Position numbers and translations under genes: made by a program. The notes under the pieces are model-generated. The model saw only the letters and a list, made by a program, of their open reading frames with translations. It was not told the DNA's origin and did no database searches. This document shows, piece after piece, positions 8,601-17,622 of a stretch of 57,036 bases of DNA; positions within the stretch are counted from its first letter, which is position 1; each line of letters opens with the position of its first letter. This DNA comes from Peptococcaceae bacterium (lineage in GTDB: Bacteria > Bacillota > Peptococcia > Peptococcales > Peptococcaceae), in assembly GCA_030524315.1 (NCBI GenBank), contig JAUNGU010000003.1, positions 1-57,036 of the forward strand, in the 5' to 3' direction.

Positions 8601-9316
8601 AGACCATTTCGACGCGCGATGACATCATGCTCTTCTTGATTCAGCGCGGCATGGACGAGAGTCTCTCCTTCAAAATCATGGAGGGCGTGCGCAAGGGCCG
8701 CGGTCTCAAGGAAGACCAGGAAGCCGCCATGCACGAATCCAACATCCCACAATGGTTCATTGATTCCTGCAAAAAAATCAAATACCTGTTTCCAAAAGCC
8801 CACGCCGTCGCCTACGTGATGATGGCCTATCGTATCGCCTGGTTCAAAATCAATTACCCGCTTGCCTTTTACGCCAGCTATTTTTCGGTGCGTGGCATCG
8901 AGGATTTTGACATCGGCATCATTCAGCAGGGAGAGGAAGGGGTGCGCCAAGCCATCCTCGATCTCTACGCCCAGGGCAACGCCCTGACCGCTAAGGAAAA
9001 AAGCAAGATCACCGTCCTTGAGGTGGCTCTCGAGCTTTACACCCGTGGCTTCAAGGTCTTGCCGGTCAGCCTGGAGCAATCGTCGGCCACCGACTTTATC
9101 ATCAGCGAGGATAGCTTATTGCCACCGTTTATTAGCATTGACGGACTGGGGACCTCCCAGGCAGAAGATATTGTCAGAGGGCGTGAACAAAAGGCGTATA
9201 CTTCGCTGGAAGATTTAAAGAAACGTGGAAAAACTGGCGACACGATGATAGAAAAATTTAAACAGTTGGGAATAGTCGAACAATTGCCGGAACGCGACCA
9301 AATCGCATTTTTCTGA
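5612..9316 (+). CDS. polC: DNA polymerase III alpha subunit, PolC type, without the exonuclease insert
   Basis: The replicative polymerase of Bacillota. Visible in order: an N-terminal domain, an OB-fold (about 220-320), the PHP domain starting at KRVELHLHTQMSSMDG, the PolC zinc-finger (CPHC...CPVCG), the catalytic palm with KIPDIDLNFSG and GTLATVAEKTAYGYV, and the C-terminal HhH-like part. Typical PolC carries a 3'-5' DEDDh exonuclease of about 170 residues inserted inside the PHP domain. Here the PHP strand YGVEAYIIDDDEP runs directly into RSYHCIVLAKNMTGLKN, so the insert is missing, and the 1234 residues are correspondingly short of the usual 1400 or more. I chose ATG 5612 because GGAG at 5599-5602 fits; an ATG at 5597 is possible. 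Promoter shared with proS. Confidence 0.95.
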   Translation: MMDQQSAQFDCKDFVKHCNVKKIEIFKDKQLLSASVQLPRVVDAEAYGQLTHFYREQIQSAIPNIPASFQVELVPIYEENTPEAICQAPDVLWQLLHVHNLHVFLKLQHMPEDGAVLIRCSNEIAYRTRIGKPDFAKSCEQLLARICGQPLKVFTRYEEDENLAPVPDDYFGPSKEWEKLRKEQVHREAPAPRAHGEKRASVHSAVSGNVLKGKLIKASPVEVREIVDEEKSACLAGTIFGLDSRELKSGRSLITFALTDHTDSLSCKVFSDKDEAGPLLDALKSASAIKVRGKVQYDTYSDEIGMICNDINVSTLACRVDNATEKRVELHLHTQMSSMDGMNDVKDLVKLASQLGHSAMAITDHGVVQAFPDAYAAGQKYGVKIIYGVEAYIIDDDEPEVNLKQKRSYHCIVLAKNMTGLKNLYRLITESELRYFHRRPRIPKRLINYAREGLVVGSACEAGELMQYLIHNPDDEAGLEKLAEFYDYIEIQPIANNFFMIRNGIAEDEEALRELNRRLFELGKRMHKPVVATCDVHFANADDDIYRAIIMKSRGFKDAEQQAPLYYRTTDEMLREFAYLGEDEAYNVVVRNPNAIIADFEALTPVPTVLHAPEIEGAEDQIKELTLSKAHRLYGEELPELIQKRIDKELKSIIGNGYAVLYLIAHKLVKNSNDNGYVVGSRGSVGSSVVAYFTNITEVNALPPHYRCPHCQYSQFDESGTYGAGVDMPDANCPVCGTKLEKDGFDIPFEIFLGFKGDKIPDIDLNFSGDYQAGAHAYTEELFGKDNVFRAGTLATVAEKTAYGYVRNYFNDINEKRREAEINRLKLGCTGVKRTTGQHPGGLVVIPKGVDAHDFTPLQRPADDVKTETVTTHFDYHKIDQGLVKLDILGHDDPTVIKMLGDLTGIDPTTVPLDDPATLSLFSSTEALDVTPERLHSPVATYGIPEFNTSFVRKMLEDTNPQSFSDLLRISGFSHGTDVWLNNAQDIIVNKIAPVSQTISTRDDIMLFLIQRGMDESLSFKIMEGVRKGRGLKEDQEAAMHESNIPQWFIDSCKKIKYLFPKAHAVAYVMMAYRIAWFKINYPLAFYASYFSVRGIEDFDIGIIQQGEEGVRQAILDLYAQGNALTAKEKSKITVLEVALELYTRGFKVLPVSLEQSSATDFIISEDSLLPPFISIDGLGTSQAEDIVRGREQKAYTSLEDLKKRGKTGDTMIEKFKQLGIVEQLPERDQIAFF

Positions 9317-9375
9317 CACTTGTGCAGACCATAAGGCATACTAATAAATGATTCTTGTTTTATTAAACAAGTAAA

Positions 9376-9404
9376 TTGTTTTCAGATTAAAAGTATGATA
9401 GAAT
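9376..9404 (+). promoter_or_regulatory. Promoter of nifJ
   Basis: TTGTTT (9376-9381), 17-bp spacer, TAGAAT (9399-9404), about 46 bp before the start codon. The stretch is AT-rich compared with the coding DNA around it. Confidence 0.7.
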
Positions 9405-9449
9405 TGAAGAATAAAGAGGTTTTTTAAATTTTGGGAGGAGGACTTTAAA

Positions 9450-12400
9450 TTGTCTAATAAAACCATGAAAACCATGGATGGGAACACAGCTGCTGCTCAC
9501 GTGTCCTATATGTTCACTGATGTGGCTGCTATCTACCCAATCACGCCATCTTCTCCGATGGCAGAAAAAGTTGATGTGTGGAGTGCTCAAGGAAAGAAAA
9601 ACTTGTTCAACCAGACTGTCAAGGTCGTTGAAATGGAATCTGAAGCCGGTGCTGCTGGTGCAGTTCACGGTTCTCTGACCGCTGGCGCCCTGACATCTAC
9701 CTACACGTCGTCTCAAGGTTTGCTTCTGATGATTCCTGCAATGTACAAAATTGCAGGCGAATTGCTTCCAACTGTATTCCAGGTTGCAGCTCGTGCGATT
9801 GCCGGTCATGCCCTCTCTATCTTCGGTGACCATTCTGACGTAATGGCTTGCCGTGGGATCGGCTTTGCAATGTTGGCTTCTTCCAGCGTACAGGAAGTAA
9901 TGGATTTGGGTACCGTTGCTCAGCTGGCTACCATCAAATCCCGTGTACCTTTCATTCATTTCTTCGATGGTTTCAGAACTTCTCATGAAATTCAAAAAAT
10001 CGAAATGATGGATGAAGACTTCCTCAAGAAGGAAATCGACATGGATGCTGTCAACAAGTTCCGTGAACTCGGCTTGAACCCAGAACATCCAGTCACCAAG
10101 GGTACCAACCAGAACCCTGATATCTTCTTCCAGCAAAGAGAAGGTGTCAACAAGTTCTATGATGATGTTGTTGACGTCACCGAAAAGTACCTGGAAGACG
10201 TTTCCAAGGAAACTGGCCGTGACTACAGACTCTTCAACTACTACGGCGCACCAGATGCAGAAAACGTTGTTGTTGCAATGGGTTCTGTCTGCGAAGCCCT
10301 CGAAGAAGTTGTTGACTATCTGACTGCTAAGGGTGAAAAGGTTGGTCTTTTGAAGATCCGTCTCTACAGACCATTCTCCCTCAAGCACTTCTTTGCTGAA
10401 ATGCCTAAGACCGTCAAGAAAATCTGCGTCCTTGACCGTTCTAAGGAACCAGGTGCCATCGGCGAAGCAGTTTACGAAGACGTTATGACTGCTTTCTATG
10501 ATTCCGACATGCACCCAATGATCATCGGTGGCCGTTATGGCTTGGGCTCCAAGGATGTCACCCCAGCACAGCTCATCGCTGTCTATGACAACCTTGCTAA
10601 GGATGAACCTAAGAACCACTTCACCGTTGGTATCGTTGATGACGTCACCAACACTTCCCTCGAAGTTGGCGCACCTGTTGTTACCAGCCCATCTGACATC
10701 ATTTCCTGCAAATTCTGGGGTTATGGTTCCGATGGTACTGTTGGTGCCAACAAGGATGCCATCAAGATCATCGGTGACAACACCGACATGTATGCACAGG
10801 GCTACTTCTCTTACGACTCTAAGAAGAGCGGCGGTGTAACCGTATCTTCCCTGCGTTTCGGTAAGAGCAAGATCCGTGCAACCTACCAAGTTGACCAGGC
10901 AGACTACATCGCTTGCCACAAGTCCAGCTATGTACACCTCTATGATGTACTCGAAGGCTTGAAGCCAAACGGTACCTTCCTCTTGAACTGCACCTGGACC
11001 CCAGAAGAACTCAACACCCATCTGCCAGCTGCTATGAAGCGCTACATTGCTCAGAACAACATCAAGTTCTACACTATCGACGCTTCCAAGGTTGCTGCTG
11101 AAGTTGGCTTGGGCAACAGAACCAACATGGTTACCCAGACCGCATTCTTTAAGCTGACCGGCGTTCTTCCTTTCGAAGAATCTGTTAAGCTCCTCAAGGA
11201 TGCCATCAAGAAGACCTACGGCCGCAAGGGCGACGCAGTTGTTAACATGAACTGGGCTGCTGTTGACAGAGCTGTAGAAGTACTGCACGAAGTTCAGGTT
11301 CCTGCTGATTGGGCAAATGCCGAAGATGCAGCTTCCGAAGAAAAGCGTTGCAGCCACGAACCAGAATTCATCAAGAAGATCTTCCGTCCAATGATCGCTA
11401 TGCAGGGCGACAAGCTCCCTGTCAGCGCCTTTGTCGGCATGGAAGATGGTCGTTACCCAGCAGGTACCACCAAATACGAAAAGCGCATGTCTGCACTCTT
11501 CGTTCCTGAATGGATTCCAGAAAACTGCATTCAGTGTAACCAGTGCTCCTTGGTTTGCCCTCACGCATCCATCCGTCCATTCCTGCTCGATGAACAGGAA
11601 GTTGCTAACGCACCAGAAGATCTGAAGACCATCAAAGCAAATGGTAAAGAATTTGCTGGCCTCCAGTTCAGAATGCAGGTTAGCCCTATGGACTGCTTGG
11701 GCTGCGGTAGCTGCGTCAACACCTGCCCTGCCAAGAACAAGGCACTGCAGATGGTTCCAGTCGAAAAGGCTGCTGACGACGAACGTGAACATTGGATCTA
11801 CATGACCCATAAGGTTACCAACAAGGCTGATCTGACCAACACCAAGACCGCTAAGGGTAGCCAGTTCAAGGTTCCTCTACTCGAGTTCTCCGGCGCTTGC
11901 GCAGGCTGCGGTGAAACCCCATATGCGAAGCTCCTGACTCAGCTCTTCGGTGATCGCATGATGATCGCTAACACCACTGGTTGTACCTCTATTTGGGGTG
12001 CTGCTGCTCCATCTACCCCATACACCACCAATGCAAAGGGCCAGGGCCCAGCTTGGCAGAACTCCCTGTTTGAAAACAACGCTGAGTTCGGTTTGGGGAT
12101 GTACATGGCTGACAAGCAAATGAAGGCCAAGGTTCAGTATCTCTGCGGCGTTCTCGCTGAAGGCAACTACAGCGACGCCATGAAGAATGCTGCTGCCGAA
12201 TGGCTCAAGGGCTTCGAAGCACATGATGTCAAGGCTGTTGCAGATGCAAGCGATGTCATTTTGGCTGAGCTTGAAGCTGCTACCGATAAGGACGAATACC
12301 TCACCGACCTCGAAGGCGTGAAGGGCTTCCTGAAGATTCGTTCCCAGTGGATCTTCGGTGGCGACGGTTGGGCATACGACATCGGTTACGGCGGTGTAGA

Positions 12401-12989
12401 CCATGTTCTCGCTAGCGGCGAAAACATCAACATCTTCGTATTCGATACCGAAGTATACTCCAACACTGGTGGTCAGGCTTCCAAGTCTACCCCACTCGCT
12501 GCTGTTGCTCAGTTTGCCGCTGATGGTAAAAAGACCAACAAGAAGGACCTCGGTGTGATGCAGTCCATCTATGGCAACGTTTACGTTGCTCAGATCGCTC
12601 TGGGTGCAAACATGAACCAGGCTGTAAAAGCCATCGAAGAAGCAGAAGCTTATGATGGCCCATCCCTGATCATCGCTTACGCACCATGCATCAACCACGG
12701 TATCCGCAAGGGTATGGGTATCTCCCAGGCTCACGTCAAGGATGCTGTTGCATGCGGCTACTGGCACCTCTGGAGATATAACCCAGAACTCGCTAAGGAA
12801 GGCAAGAACCCATTCATCCTCGATTCTAAGGAACCAGATTATGATAAGTTCGAAGACTTCCTCAAGAGTGAAGTACGTTATTCTTCCTTGGCCAAGGCAC
12901 ATCCAGAAACTGCAGAAGCACTGTATGCGAAGAACAAGGCTTTGAGCGAAGCACGTTATGCTAGATATAAAGAAATGGCTGGCAAGTAA
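9450..12989 (+). CDS. nifJ: Pyruvate:ferredoxin (flavodoxin) oxidoreductase, single-chain
   Basis: Oxidises pyruvate with CoA to acetyl-CoA and CO2 and passes two electrons to ferredoxin, the central step of anaerobic fermentation. The 1179 residues hold all domains fused: the N-terminal pyruvate-binding domain (YPITPSSPMAEKVD), two 4Fe-4S motifs (CIQCNQCSLVCP with C693/C696/C699/C703 and CLGCGSCVNTCP with C749/C752/C755/C759), the cysteines of the proximal cluster (CAGCGETPY near 817), and the TPP site (GGDGWAYDIG...SNTGGQASKS). TTG at 9450 is the start because AGGAGG lies nine bases before it; the first ATG (9465) is too far. Codon choice is strongly biased to GTT, GCT and TCC/TCT, unlike the neighbours, as expected for a very highly expressed gene. 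Monocistronic. Confidence 0.97.
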   Translation: MSNKTMKTMDGNTAAAHVSYMFTDVAAIYPITPSSPMAEKVDVWSAQGKKNLFNQTVKVVEMESEAGAAGAVHGSLTAGALTSTYTSSQGLLLMIPAMYKIAGELLPTVFQVAARAIAGHALSIFGDHSDVMACRGIGFAMLASSSVQEVMDLGTVAQLATIKSRVPFIHFFDGFRTSHEIQKIEMMDEDFLKKEIDMDAVNKFRELGLNPEHPVTKGTNQNPDIFFQQREGVNKFYDDVVDVTEKYLEDVSKETGRDYRLFNYYGAPDAENVVVAMGSVCEALEEVVDYLTAKGEKVGLLKIRLYRPFSLKHFFAEMPKTVKKICVLDRSKEPGAIGEAVYEDVMTAFYDSDMHPMIIGGRYGLGSKDVTPAQLIAVYDNLAKDEPKNHFTVGIVDDVTNTSLEVGAPVVTSPSDIISCKFWGYGSDGTVGANKDAIKIIGDNTDMYAQGYFSYDSKKSGGVTVSSLRFGKSKIRATYQVDQADYIACHKSSYVHLYDVLEGLKPNGTFLLNCTWTPEELNTHLPAAMKRYIAQNNIKFYTIDASKVAAEVGLGNRTNMVTQTAFFKLTGVLPFEESVKLLKDAIKKTYGRKGDAVVNMNWAAVDRAVEVLHEVQVPADWANAEDAASEEKRCSHEPEFIKKIFRPMIAMQGDKLPVSAFVGMEDGRYPAGTTKYEKRMSALFVPEWIPENCIQCNQCSLVCPHASIRPFLLDEQEVANAPEDLKTIKANGKEFAGLQFRMQVSPMDCLGCGSCVNTCPAKNKALQMVPVEKAADDEREHWIYMTHKVTNKADLTNTKTAKGSQFKVPLLEFSGACAGCGETPYAKLLTQLFGDRMMIANTTGCTSIWGAAAPSTPYTTNAKGQGPAWQNSLFENNAEFGLGMYMADKQMKAKVQYLCGVLAEGNYSDAMKNAAAEWLKGFEAHDVKAVADASDVILAELEAATDKDEYLTDLEGVKGFLKIRSQWIFGGDGWAYDIGYGGVDHVLASGENINIFVFDTEVYSNTGGQASKSTPLAAVAQFAADGKKTNKKDLGVMQSIYGNVYVAQIALGANMNQAVKAIEEAEAYDGPSLIIAYAPCINHGIRKGMGISQAHVKDAVACGYWHLWRYNPELAKEGKNPFILDSKEPDYDKFEDFLKSEVRYSSLAKAHPETAEALYAKNKALSEARYARYKEMAGK

Positions 12990-13036
12990 TTTCTGATATT
13001 GAGCGACATGTTTAAGCTCGTCAACAAATAAATTGG

Positions 13037-13077
13037 ATAGGACCTGTATTGCAAAAGCGGTACAGGTCCTATTTTTA
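13037..13077 (+). terminator. Terminator of nifJ
   Basis: ATAGGACCTGTA (13037-13048) pairs exactly with TACAGGTCCTAT (13061-13072), followed by TTTTTA. A perfect 12-bp stem. Confidence 0.9.
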
Positions 13078-13151
13078 TGACAAAAAAATGTTATTTGTGG
13101 CAGTATAAAATGTTTTAAACAAATCGACATATTATCCTGTCTGTGGATGTA

Positions 13152-13180
13152 TAGACAGGGTTATAAATATTTGGTATCAT
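13152..13180 (+). promoter_or_regulatory. Promoter of the alaS operon
   Basis: TAGACA (13152-13157), 17-bp spacer, TATCAT (13175-13180), 29 bp before alaS. A small hairpin (CCTGTCT/AGACAGG) overlaps the -35 box. The leader is too short for a T-box. Confidence 0.6.
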
Positions 13181-13208
13181 TACGTCAGAGTGAATAATAG
13201 AATGGAGA

Positions 13209-15866
13209 ATGAAAGTGTTAACGGGAAATGAGATTAGAAATAAGTTTATTGACTACTTTGTAAGACATGGACATACCCACGTTAAAAGCTCTTCGCTGGT
13301 GCCATATAACGACCCAACGTTGTTGTTTACCAACGCCGGCATGAACCAGTTCAAGAATGTATTTCTTGGGCTAGAAACGAGAGATTACAAGCGTGCAACG
13401 ACGGTTCAAAAATGTGTGCGTGCCGGTGGCAAGCACAACGACTTGGAAACTGTCGGGAAAACGGCGCGTCACCATACTTTCTTTGAAATGCTGGGGAATT
13501 TTTCCTTTGGTCAATATTTCAAGGAAGATGCCATCAAATTTTGCTGGGATTTTTTGACCAACGAGCTCAAGCTGCCAAAGGACCGTCTCTACATCACCAT
13601 CTATGAAGACGATGACGAGGCCTACAACATTTGGCATGAGGTCACCGGCTTTGATGAAAGCCGCATCTATCGCCTGGGCAAGAAGGACAATTTCTGGCAA
13701 ATGGGCGACGTTGGCCCATGCGGCCCTTGCAGTGAGGTCCATTATGACCGCGGCGAGGACCATGCCTGCGATAATCCTGCTGGCTGCAAGCTCGGCGTCT
13801 GCGATTGCGACCGTTGGCTGGAAATCTGGAATTTGGTCTTCATGCAGTACAACCGTGACGAAACCGGCAAGCTCACGCCATTGCCACATCCAAACATTGA
13901 TACCGGCATGGGGCTCGAGCGTATCACCTCGATCCTCCAGGGCGTTGAAACCAACTTTGACACCGACCTCTTTGTGCCACTGCTCGAGTACGTCGAGGAA
14001 TTGACGGGCAAGCCTTACTATCACGATGAACGCGGCTTTGCCTTCCGCGTCATTGCCGACCACGCCCGTGCTTGCACCTTCCTCATTGCCGATGGGGTGC
14101 TGCCAAGCAACGAGGGCCGCGGCTATGTATTGCGTCGTATTTTGCGCCGCGCCGTGCGTTTGGGCAAGAGCGTCGGTCTCAACGAGCCATTCCTCTACAA
14201 ATTCACTGCCAAGGTCACCGCGCTTATGGGCGAGGCTTATCCGGAACTCGTAGAGCATCAAAGCTACATCGAATCGATCATCCGCAAGGAAGAGGAACGC
14301 TTCTATCAGACCCTGCAGGATGGCCTCAAAATCGTTCACGAGACCGTCGAAGCCATCAAGGCCAAGGACGGTACCGTCATTGATGGCAAGAGCGCCTTCA
14401 AATTCTACGACACCTATGGCTTCCCAATCGACTTGACCAAGGACATTGCCGATGAAGAAGGCATGACCGTCGATATCGAAGGCTTCGAGGCCGCCATGGC
14501 TGAGCAGCGCCGCAAGGCCAAGGAAGCGCAGAATGTCACCGATGTGTGGGATTTGGCCCATCGCGTGACCGACGCCTATCCAGACATGCCTGCCACGGAA
14601 TTTGTGGGTTATGATGACGCCCACACCAAGGCCAAGGTCCTGGGGCTCATGATTGACAAGGAACCGGCAGAGTTTGGCTATGACACCCACGGCATGGTCA
14701 TCCTGGACAAGACGCCATTTTACGCACAGGGTGGCGGCCAGGTTGGTGAGCAAGGGAAGCTCATGGGCAAAAACGGCGTCTTCAACGTCGAAAACACCCT
14801 CAAGCTCGCCGATGGGAAATACATCCACCAGGGCTATCTGGACGGCCGCTTCGATGTGGGCGACGAGATTGAAGCCTTTGTCGACACCGACAAGCGTCTC
14901 GCCTCTGCCCGCAACCACACGGCAACCCATCTCTTGCACTACGCCCTGCGCAAGGTCCTCGGCGACAAGGTGCATCAGGCAGGTTCCCTTGTGGATGCCA
15001 GCCACCTGCGCTTTGACTTCTCAAGCCTGGAAGCGCCAACGGCTGATGAGCTCGCTCAGATCGAGCGCACCGTCAACGAGGAAATCATGACGGCAGCGCC
15101 TGTCAACATCTACGAAACCACCATTGACGATGCCAAGGAAAGTGGCCACGTCGCCCTCTTTGGTGAAAAATACGGCGACAAGGTGCGCTGTGTCGATGCC
15201 GGGCTTCACAGCAAGGAGCTCTGCGGTGGGATGCACGTGGATAACGTGGGTGCCATCGGTAGCTTCAAGATTCTCAGCGAAAGCTCTGTATCTGCAGGGG
15301 TTCGTCGCATCGAAGCCATCACCGGTCTTGCAGCCTACGAAAAAAATAACGAACAATATGCTTTGGTCGACAGCATCTGCAAAAAGCTCAAGGTCAACGG
15401 CCCCGATGCCATCATCGACAAGATCGCTGGCTTGGATGCGCAAATCAAAGCATTGCAAAAGCAACTTGATACTATTAAAATGGAGCAAATGAAAAATGCC
15501 GCAGCAAATGCCGGCGATGCCGTCTGCGACGTCAAGGGCCTCCAGGTCGCTTGTCAAGAGGTGCAGGCTGCCAATATGGATGAGCTGCGCAAGCAGGCCG
15601 ACCTCTTCCGCAACAAGCTCGAAGACGGTGTCGTCCTCTTGGCCGCTGTGAATGGTGACCAGGTACAGCTCGTGTGCATGCTCACCGCCGGTGAGGCGCG
15701 CAAGCATCTCCACGCTGGCAACCTGATCAAGGAATTCGCCCCACTGGTCGGTGGCAAGGGCGGCGGTCGCCCAGATATGGCCCAGGCTGGCGGGAAGAAT
15801 CCAGCGGCACTGAAAGACGCATTGGCAGCATTTGCAGACATTGTAGAACGCCAATACAAGGAGTGA
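13209..15866 (+). CDS. alaS: Alanyl-tRNA synthetase
   Basis: Charges tRNA-Ala. The 885-residue chain has the class II catalytic domain (N-terminus with [28 protein letters not shown] split across motif 1), motif 3 GxGxER (GMGLERI), the zinc-dependent editing domain with H570-x3-H574 and C672-x3-H676, and the C-terminal DHHA1-type domain ending in [18 protein letters not shown] 13209 has a weak TGGAGA ribosome site close upstream. It heads the conserved Bacillota run alaS-ireB-yqgF-DUF1292, with gaps of only a few bases. Confidence 0.97.
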   Translation: MKVLTGNEIRNKFIDYFVRHGHTHVKSSSLVPYNDPTLLFTNAGMNQFKNVFLGLETRDYKRATTVQKCVRAGGKHNDLETVGKTARHHTFFEMLGNFSFGQYFKEDAIKFCWDFLTNELKLPKDRLYITIYEDDDEAYNIWHEVTGFDESRIYRLGKKDNFWQMGDVGPCGPCSEVHYDRGEDHACDNPAGCKLGVCDCDRWLEIWNLVFMQYNRDETGKLTPLPHPNIDTGMGLERITSILQGVETNFDTDLFVPLLEYVEELTGKPYYHDERGFAFRVIADHARACTFLIADGVLPSNEGRGYVLRRILRRAVRLGKSVGLNEPFLYKFTAKVTALMGEAYPELVEHQSYIESIIRKEEERFYQTLQDGLKIVHETVEAIKAKDGTVIDGKSAFKFYDTYGFPIDLTKDIADEEGMTVDIEGFEAAMAEQRRKAKEAQNVTDVWDLAHRVTDAYPDMPATEFVGYDDAHTKAKVLGLMIDKEPAEFGYDTHGMVILDKTPFYAQGGGQVGEQGKLMGKNGVFNVENTLKLADGKYIHQGYLDGRFDVGDEIEAFVDTDKRLASARNHTATHLLHYALRKVLGDKVHQAGSLVDASHLRFDFSSLEAPTADELAQIERTVNEEIMTAAPVNIYETTIDDAKESGHVALFGEKYGDKVRCVDAGLHSKELCGGMHVDNVGAIGSFKILSESSVSAGVRRIEAITGLAAYEKNNEQYALVDSICKKLKVNGPDAIIDKIAGLDAQIKALQKQLDTIKMEQMKNAAANAGDAVCDVKGLQVACQEVQAANMDELRKQADLFRNKLEDGVVLLAAVNGDQVQLVCMLTAGEARKHLHAGNLIKEFAPLVGGKGGGRPDMAQAGGKNPAALKDALAAFADIVERQYKE

Positions 15867-15873
15867 AAATCCT

Positions 15874-16131
15874 ATGAGAGATGATCTTGATCAGACCATG
15901 TATTTTAGCAAAGATATGGTCAAAGAACAGACCCCGAGAGAGGTGCTGCGTCAGGTGTACGCAGCCCTCGAGGAAAAAGGCTATCAGCCAATCAACCAGA
16001 TTGTTGGCTACATCCTCTCGGGTGACCCTGCCTATATCACCAGCCACGACAATGCCCGTGCGCTCATCAAAAAATATGACCGAGATCAATACATCGAAGA
16101 AATGCTCGTCAACTTTTTGGATGAACGCTGA
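15874..16131 (+). CDS. ireB: IreB / UPF0297 (YrzL) family regulatory protein
   Basis: An 85-residue protein matching the UPF0297 family across its length ([11 protein letters not shown] near the start, [20 protein letters not shown] in the middle). In Enterococcus the homologue IreB is phosphorylated by the Ser/Thr kinase IreK and affects cephalosporin tolerance; whether it has that role here is unknown. GGAG precedes the ATG, and it lies seven bases after alaS in the operon where this family is normally found. Confidence 0.92.
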   Translation: MRDDLDQTMYFSKDMVKEQTPREVLRQVYAALEEKGYQPINQIVGYILSGDPAYITSHDNARALIKKYDRDQYIEEMLVNFLDER

Positions 16132-16132
16132 T

Positions 16133-16555
16133 ATGATTGGGCGCTTGATTTGTTTTGACGTTGGTGAACGGCGCATCGGCATTGCCGTCAGCGATCCCCT
16201 GGGGATTACCGCCCAGCCGGTGGAAACTTACACGCGCACAGGAAAGCTAGAGGAGGATTACAAATACCTCGCCGGTGTCGTACGCGCCCAGGAGGCCGTC
16301 AAGCTCGTGGTGGGACTGCCAAAGAACATGAACAACACCATTGGCTTCAAGGCCGAGGAGATCCAAGCCTTCATCGAGGGCTTTCGCGACTATCTGCCGC
16401 CGTCTTTCAAAATTGATTGGATCGACGAGCGGCTGACGACGGTGCAGGCAGAAAATGTGCTCTTGGAAGCCAACGTCTCACGGAAGAAACGCAAGAAATT
16501 TGTTGATAAAATTGCAGCAGTGTTCATGCTGCAAACCTACATGGATATGCACTAA
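16133..16555 (+). CDS. yqgF: YqgF / RuvX family putative pre-16S rRNA nuclease
   Basis: A 140-residue RNase H-fold protein. CFDVGERRIGIAVSDPLG at the N-terminus carries the first catalytic aspartate, LVVGLPKNMN holds the second strand motif, and IDERLTT the conserved DERxTT motif. YqgF-family proteins finish the 5' end of 16S rRNA and are implicated in Holliday-junction-like cleavage. ATG 16133 begins one base after the ireB stop codon ends; an in-frame ATG at 16121 would overlap ireB. Translation is probably coupled. Confidence 0.92.
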   Translation: MIGRLICFDVGERRIGIAVSDPLGITAQPVETYTRTGKLEEDYKYLAGVVRAQEAVKLVVGLPKNMNNTIGFKAEEIQAFIEGFRDYLPPSFKIDWIDERLTTVQAENVLLEANVSRKKRKKFVDKIAAVFMLQTYMDMH

Positions 16556-16566
16556 GGAGGCAGACA

Positions 16567-16860
16567 ATGGACGAAAACAAAGAGTTTGTAGAAAACGACG
16601 GCGAATTAGAAGAAGGGCTGGTTGTCCTCATCGACGAAGAGGATCATGAGCACACCTTCCAGGTGCTGGAACGCATCGAGCTTAACGGCCAGGAATACGC
16701 GATTCTCGTGCCATGGGACGAAAAAGAAGACGACAGCGCCATTCCTCTCAAGATCGTCGTCGAAAACGGCGAAGAGCTGCTCTACGACATTGACGATGAC
16801 GACGAATGGGATGCCATCGTCGATTTCTGGAACGACTACGTCGACGAAAACGAAGACTAA
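16567..16860 (+). CDS. DUF1292 (YrzB-like) acidic protein
   Basis: A 97-residue, very acidic protein (ends DDDDEWDAIVDFWNDY plus a short acidic tail). The central DEEDHEHTFQVLERIELNG with EYAILVPW is the DUF1292 signature. The family almost always follows yqgF in Bacillota; its function is not known. A strong AAGGAGG lies at 16554-16560. Last gene of the alaS operon. Confidence 0.9.
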   Translation: MDENKEFVENDGELEEGLVVLIDEEDHEHTFQVLERIELNGQEYAILVPWDEKEDDSAIPLKIVVENGEELLYDIDDDDEWDAIVDFWNDYVDENED

Positions 16861-16970
16861 TTTTTGCAAAGCCGCTGGCCACGCGCCAGCGGTATTTTTG
16901 CGCGCAAAATTTCTCGCTGGCGGCTGGTGAGAATTTCTCGTGCAAAGAGTGAAAAAATAATAAAACTTGG
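16861..16970. other. Intergenic stretch with GC-rich hairpin and repeat-like GAAAATTTCT units
   Basis: CCGCTGGC/GCCAGCGG form a hairpin (about 16872-16891) followed by TATTTTT, a plausible terminator of the alaS operon. After it come two copies of an AAATTTCTCG-like unit (about 16905 and 16931). The same kind of unit occurs in other intergenic regions of this window. Confidence 0.5.
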
Positions 16971-16999
16971 TTGACGAACGGCGCCCAGGATGATATAAT
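16971..16999 (+). promoter_or_regulatory. Strong promoter of the tRNA pair
   Basis: TTGACG (16971-16976), 17-bp spacer, perfect TATAAT (16994-16999), about 33 bp before tRNA-Cys. Near-consensus, as expected for stable RNA. Confidence 0.85.
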
Positions 17000-17032
17000 C
17001 AATATCGTTGTAGCGCAAAAGCGTTGCGGCGC

Positions 17033-17103
17033 GGCGACATAGCCAAGTGGTAAGGCAGAGGACTGCAAATCCTTCACCCCCAGTTCGAATCTGGGTGTCG
17101 CCT
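17033..17103 (+). tRNA. tRNA-Cys (anticodon GCA)
   Basis: A 71-nt cloverleaf. Acceptor GGCGACA (17033-17039) pairs with TGTCGCC (17096-17102), discriminator T. The anticodon loop CTGCAAA gives GCA. The T-arm is CCCAG-TTCGAAT-CTGGG. CCA is not encoded. Confidence 0.95.
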
Positions 17104-17106
17104 GTC

Positions 17107-17192
17107 GCCGGAGTGGCGGAACTGGCAGACGCACAGGACTTAAAATCCTGCGGAGGTAACACTCCGTACCGGTTCGATTCCGGTCTCCGGCA
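17107..17192 (+). tRNA. tRNA-Leu (anticodon TAA)
   Basis: An 86-nt class II tRNA with a long variable arm. Acceptor GCCGGAG (17107-17113) pairs with CTCCGGC (17185-17191), discriminator A. The anticodon loop CTTAAAA between CAGGA and TCCTG reads TAA. The variable arm is CGGAG...CTCCG. It starts three bases after tRNA-Cys, so both come from one transcript. CCA is not encoded. Confidence 0.95.
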
Positions 17193-17196
17193 TAAG

Positions 17197-17227
17197 AAAA
17201 GGACTATCCCGAGGGAAGTCCTTTTTT
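17197..17227 (+). terminator. Terminator of the tRNA operon
   Basis: AAAAGGACT (17197-17205) pairs with AGTCCTTTT, followed by further T residues. Confidence 0.8.
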
Positions 17228-17240
17228 CGCATTTATAGAG

Positions 17241-17270
17241 AAAAAACGCGCCCTCATGGACGCGTTTTTT
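17241..17270. terminator. Bidirectional terminator between convergent genes
   Basis: AAAAAACGCG (17241-17250) and CGCGTTTTTT (17261-17270) are exact reverse complements, with A and T runs on both sides. It serves the minus-strand small membrane gene and backs up the tRNA terminator. Confidence 0.8.
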
Positions 17271-17460
17271 ATTTGCGGCGCGTGCGCCATCTGTCGAAGA
17301 GGTCGCTGATGGCGCCGTAGAAGATGCTGACCAGGGCGCTGTAGACGAGGAGATAGGTCAGGGTGTGATCGTACTTGCCAATGGCCTTGATAAAAAGCTG
17401 GAGCAGGAAGAAGATGACAAAGAATGTGATCGTCCGCTGCAAAAAATATTTGAATGTCAT
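17269..17460 (-). CDS. Small membrane protein of unknown function
   Basis: A 63-residue protein with two predicted membrane segments (TITFFVIFFLLQLFI and LTYLLVYSALVSIFYGAI) and a basic C-terminus (DRWRTRRK). On its strand GGAGGTGTACC stands directly before the ATG, a good ribosome site, so it is likely real. I do not recognise the family. It is encoded alone, convergent with the tRNA operon and divergent from the hemolysin III gene. Confidence 0.6.
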   Translation of the reverse strand: MTFKYFLQRTITFFVIFFLLQLFIKAIGKYDHTLTYLLVYSALVSIFYGAISDLFDRWRTRRK

Positions 17461-17536
17461 GGTACACCTCCAGGCAGTTGTTACCTTAAATTGTAGTGGA
17501 AATTTATAAATAAAGCAAGCAACCGTCGTTCACCCC

Positions 17537-17565
17537 TTGTCGCCAGGGAATAAAAGTGTTATTAT
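17537..17565 (+). promoter_or_regulatory. Promoter of the hemolysin III gene
   Basis: TTGTCG (17537-17542), 17-bp spacer, TATTAT (17560-17565), 57 bp upstream of the start codon. Confidence 0.55.
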
Positions 17566-17622
17566 AAATACGAAACATGGTTATCAAAACTAGATTGAAA
17601 CGAACAGATAGGAAGTGCAGAT

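Noticed and set aside
9387..11810. 807-codon open frame on the minus strand opposite nifJ
   Set aside because: It mirrors the codon structure of the highly biased nifJ gene, has no ribosome site and no recognisable domain.
13080..13208. Possible T-box leader before alaS
   Set aside because: No AGGGTGG-type T-box core; the distance between promoter and start is too short.
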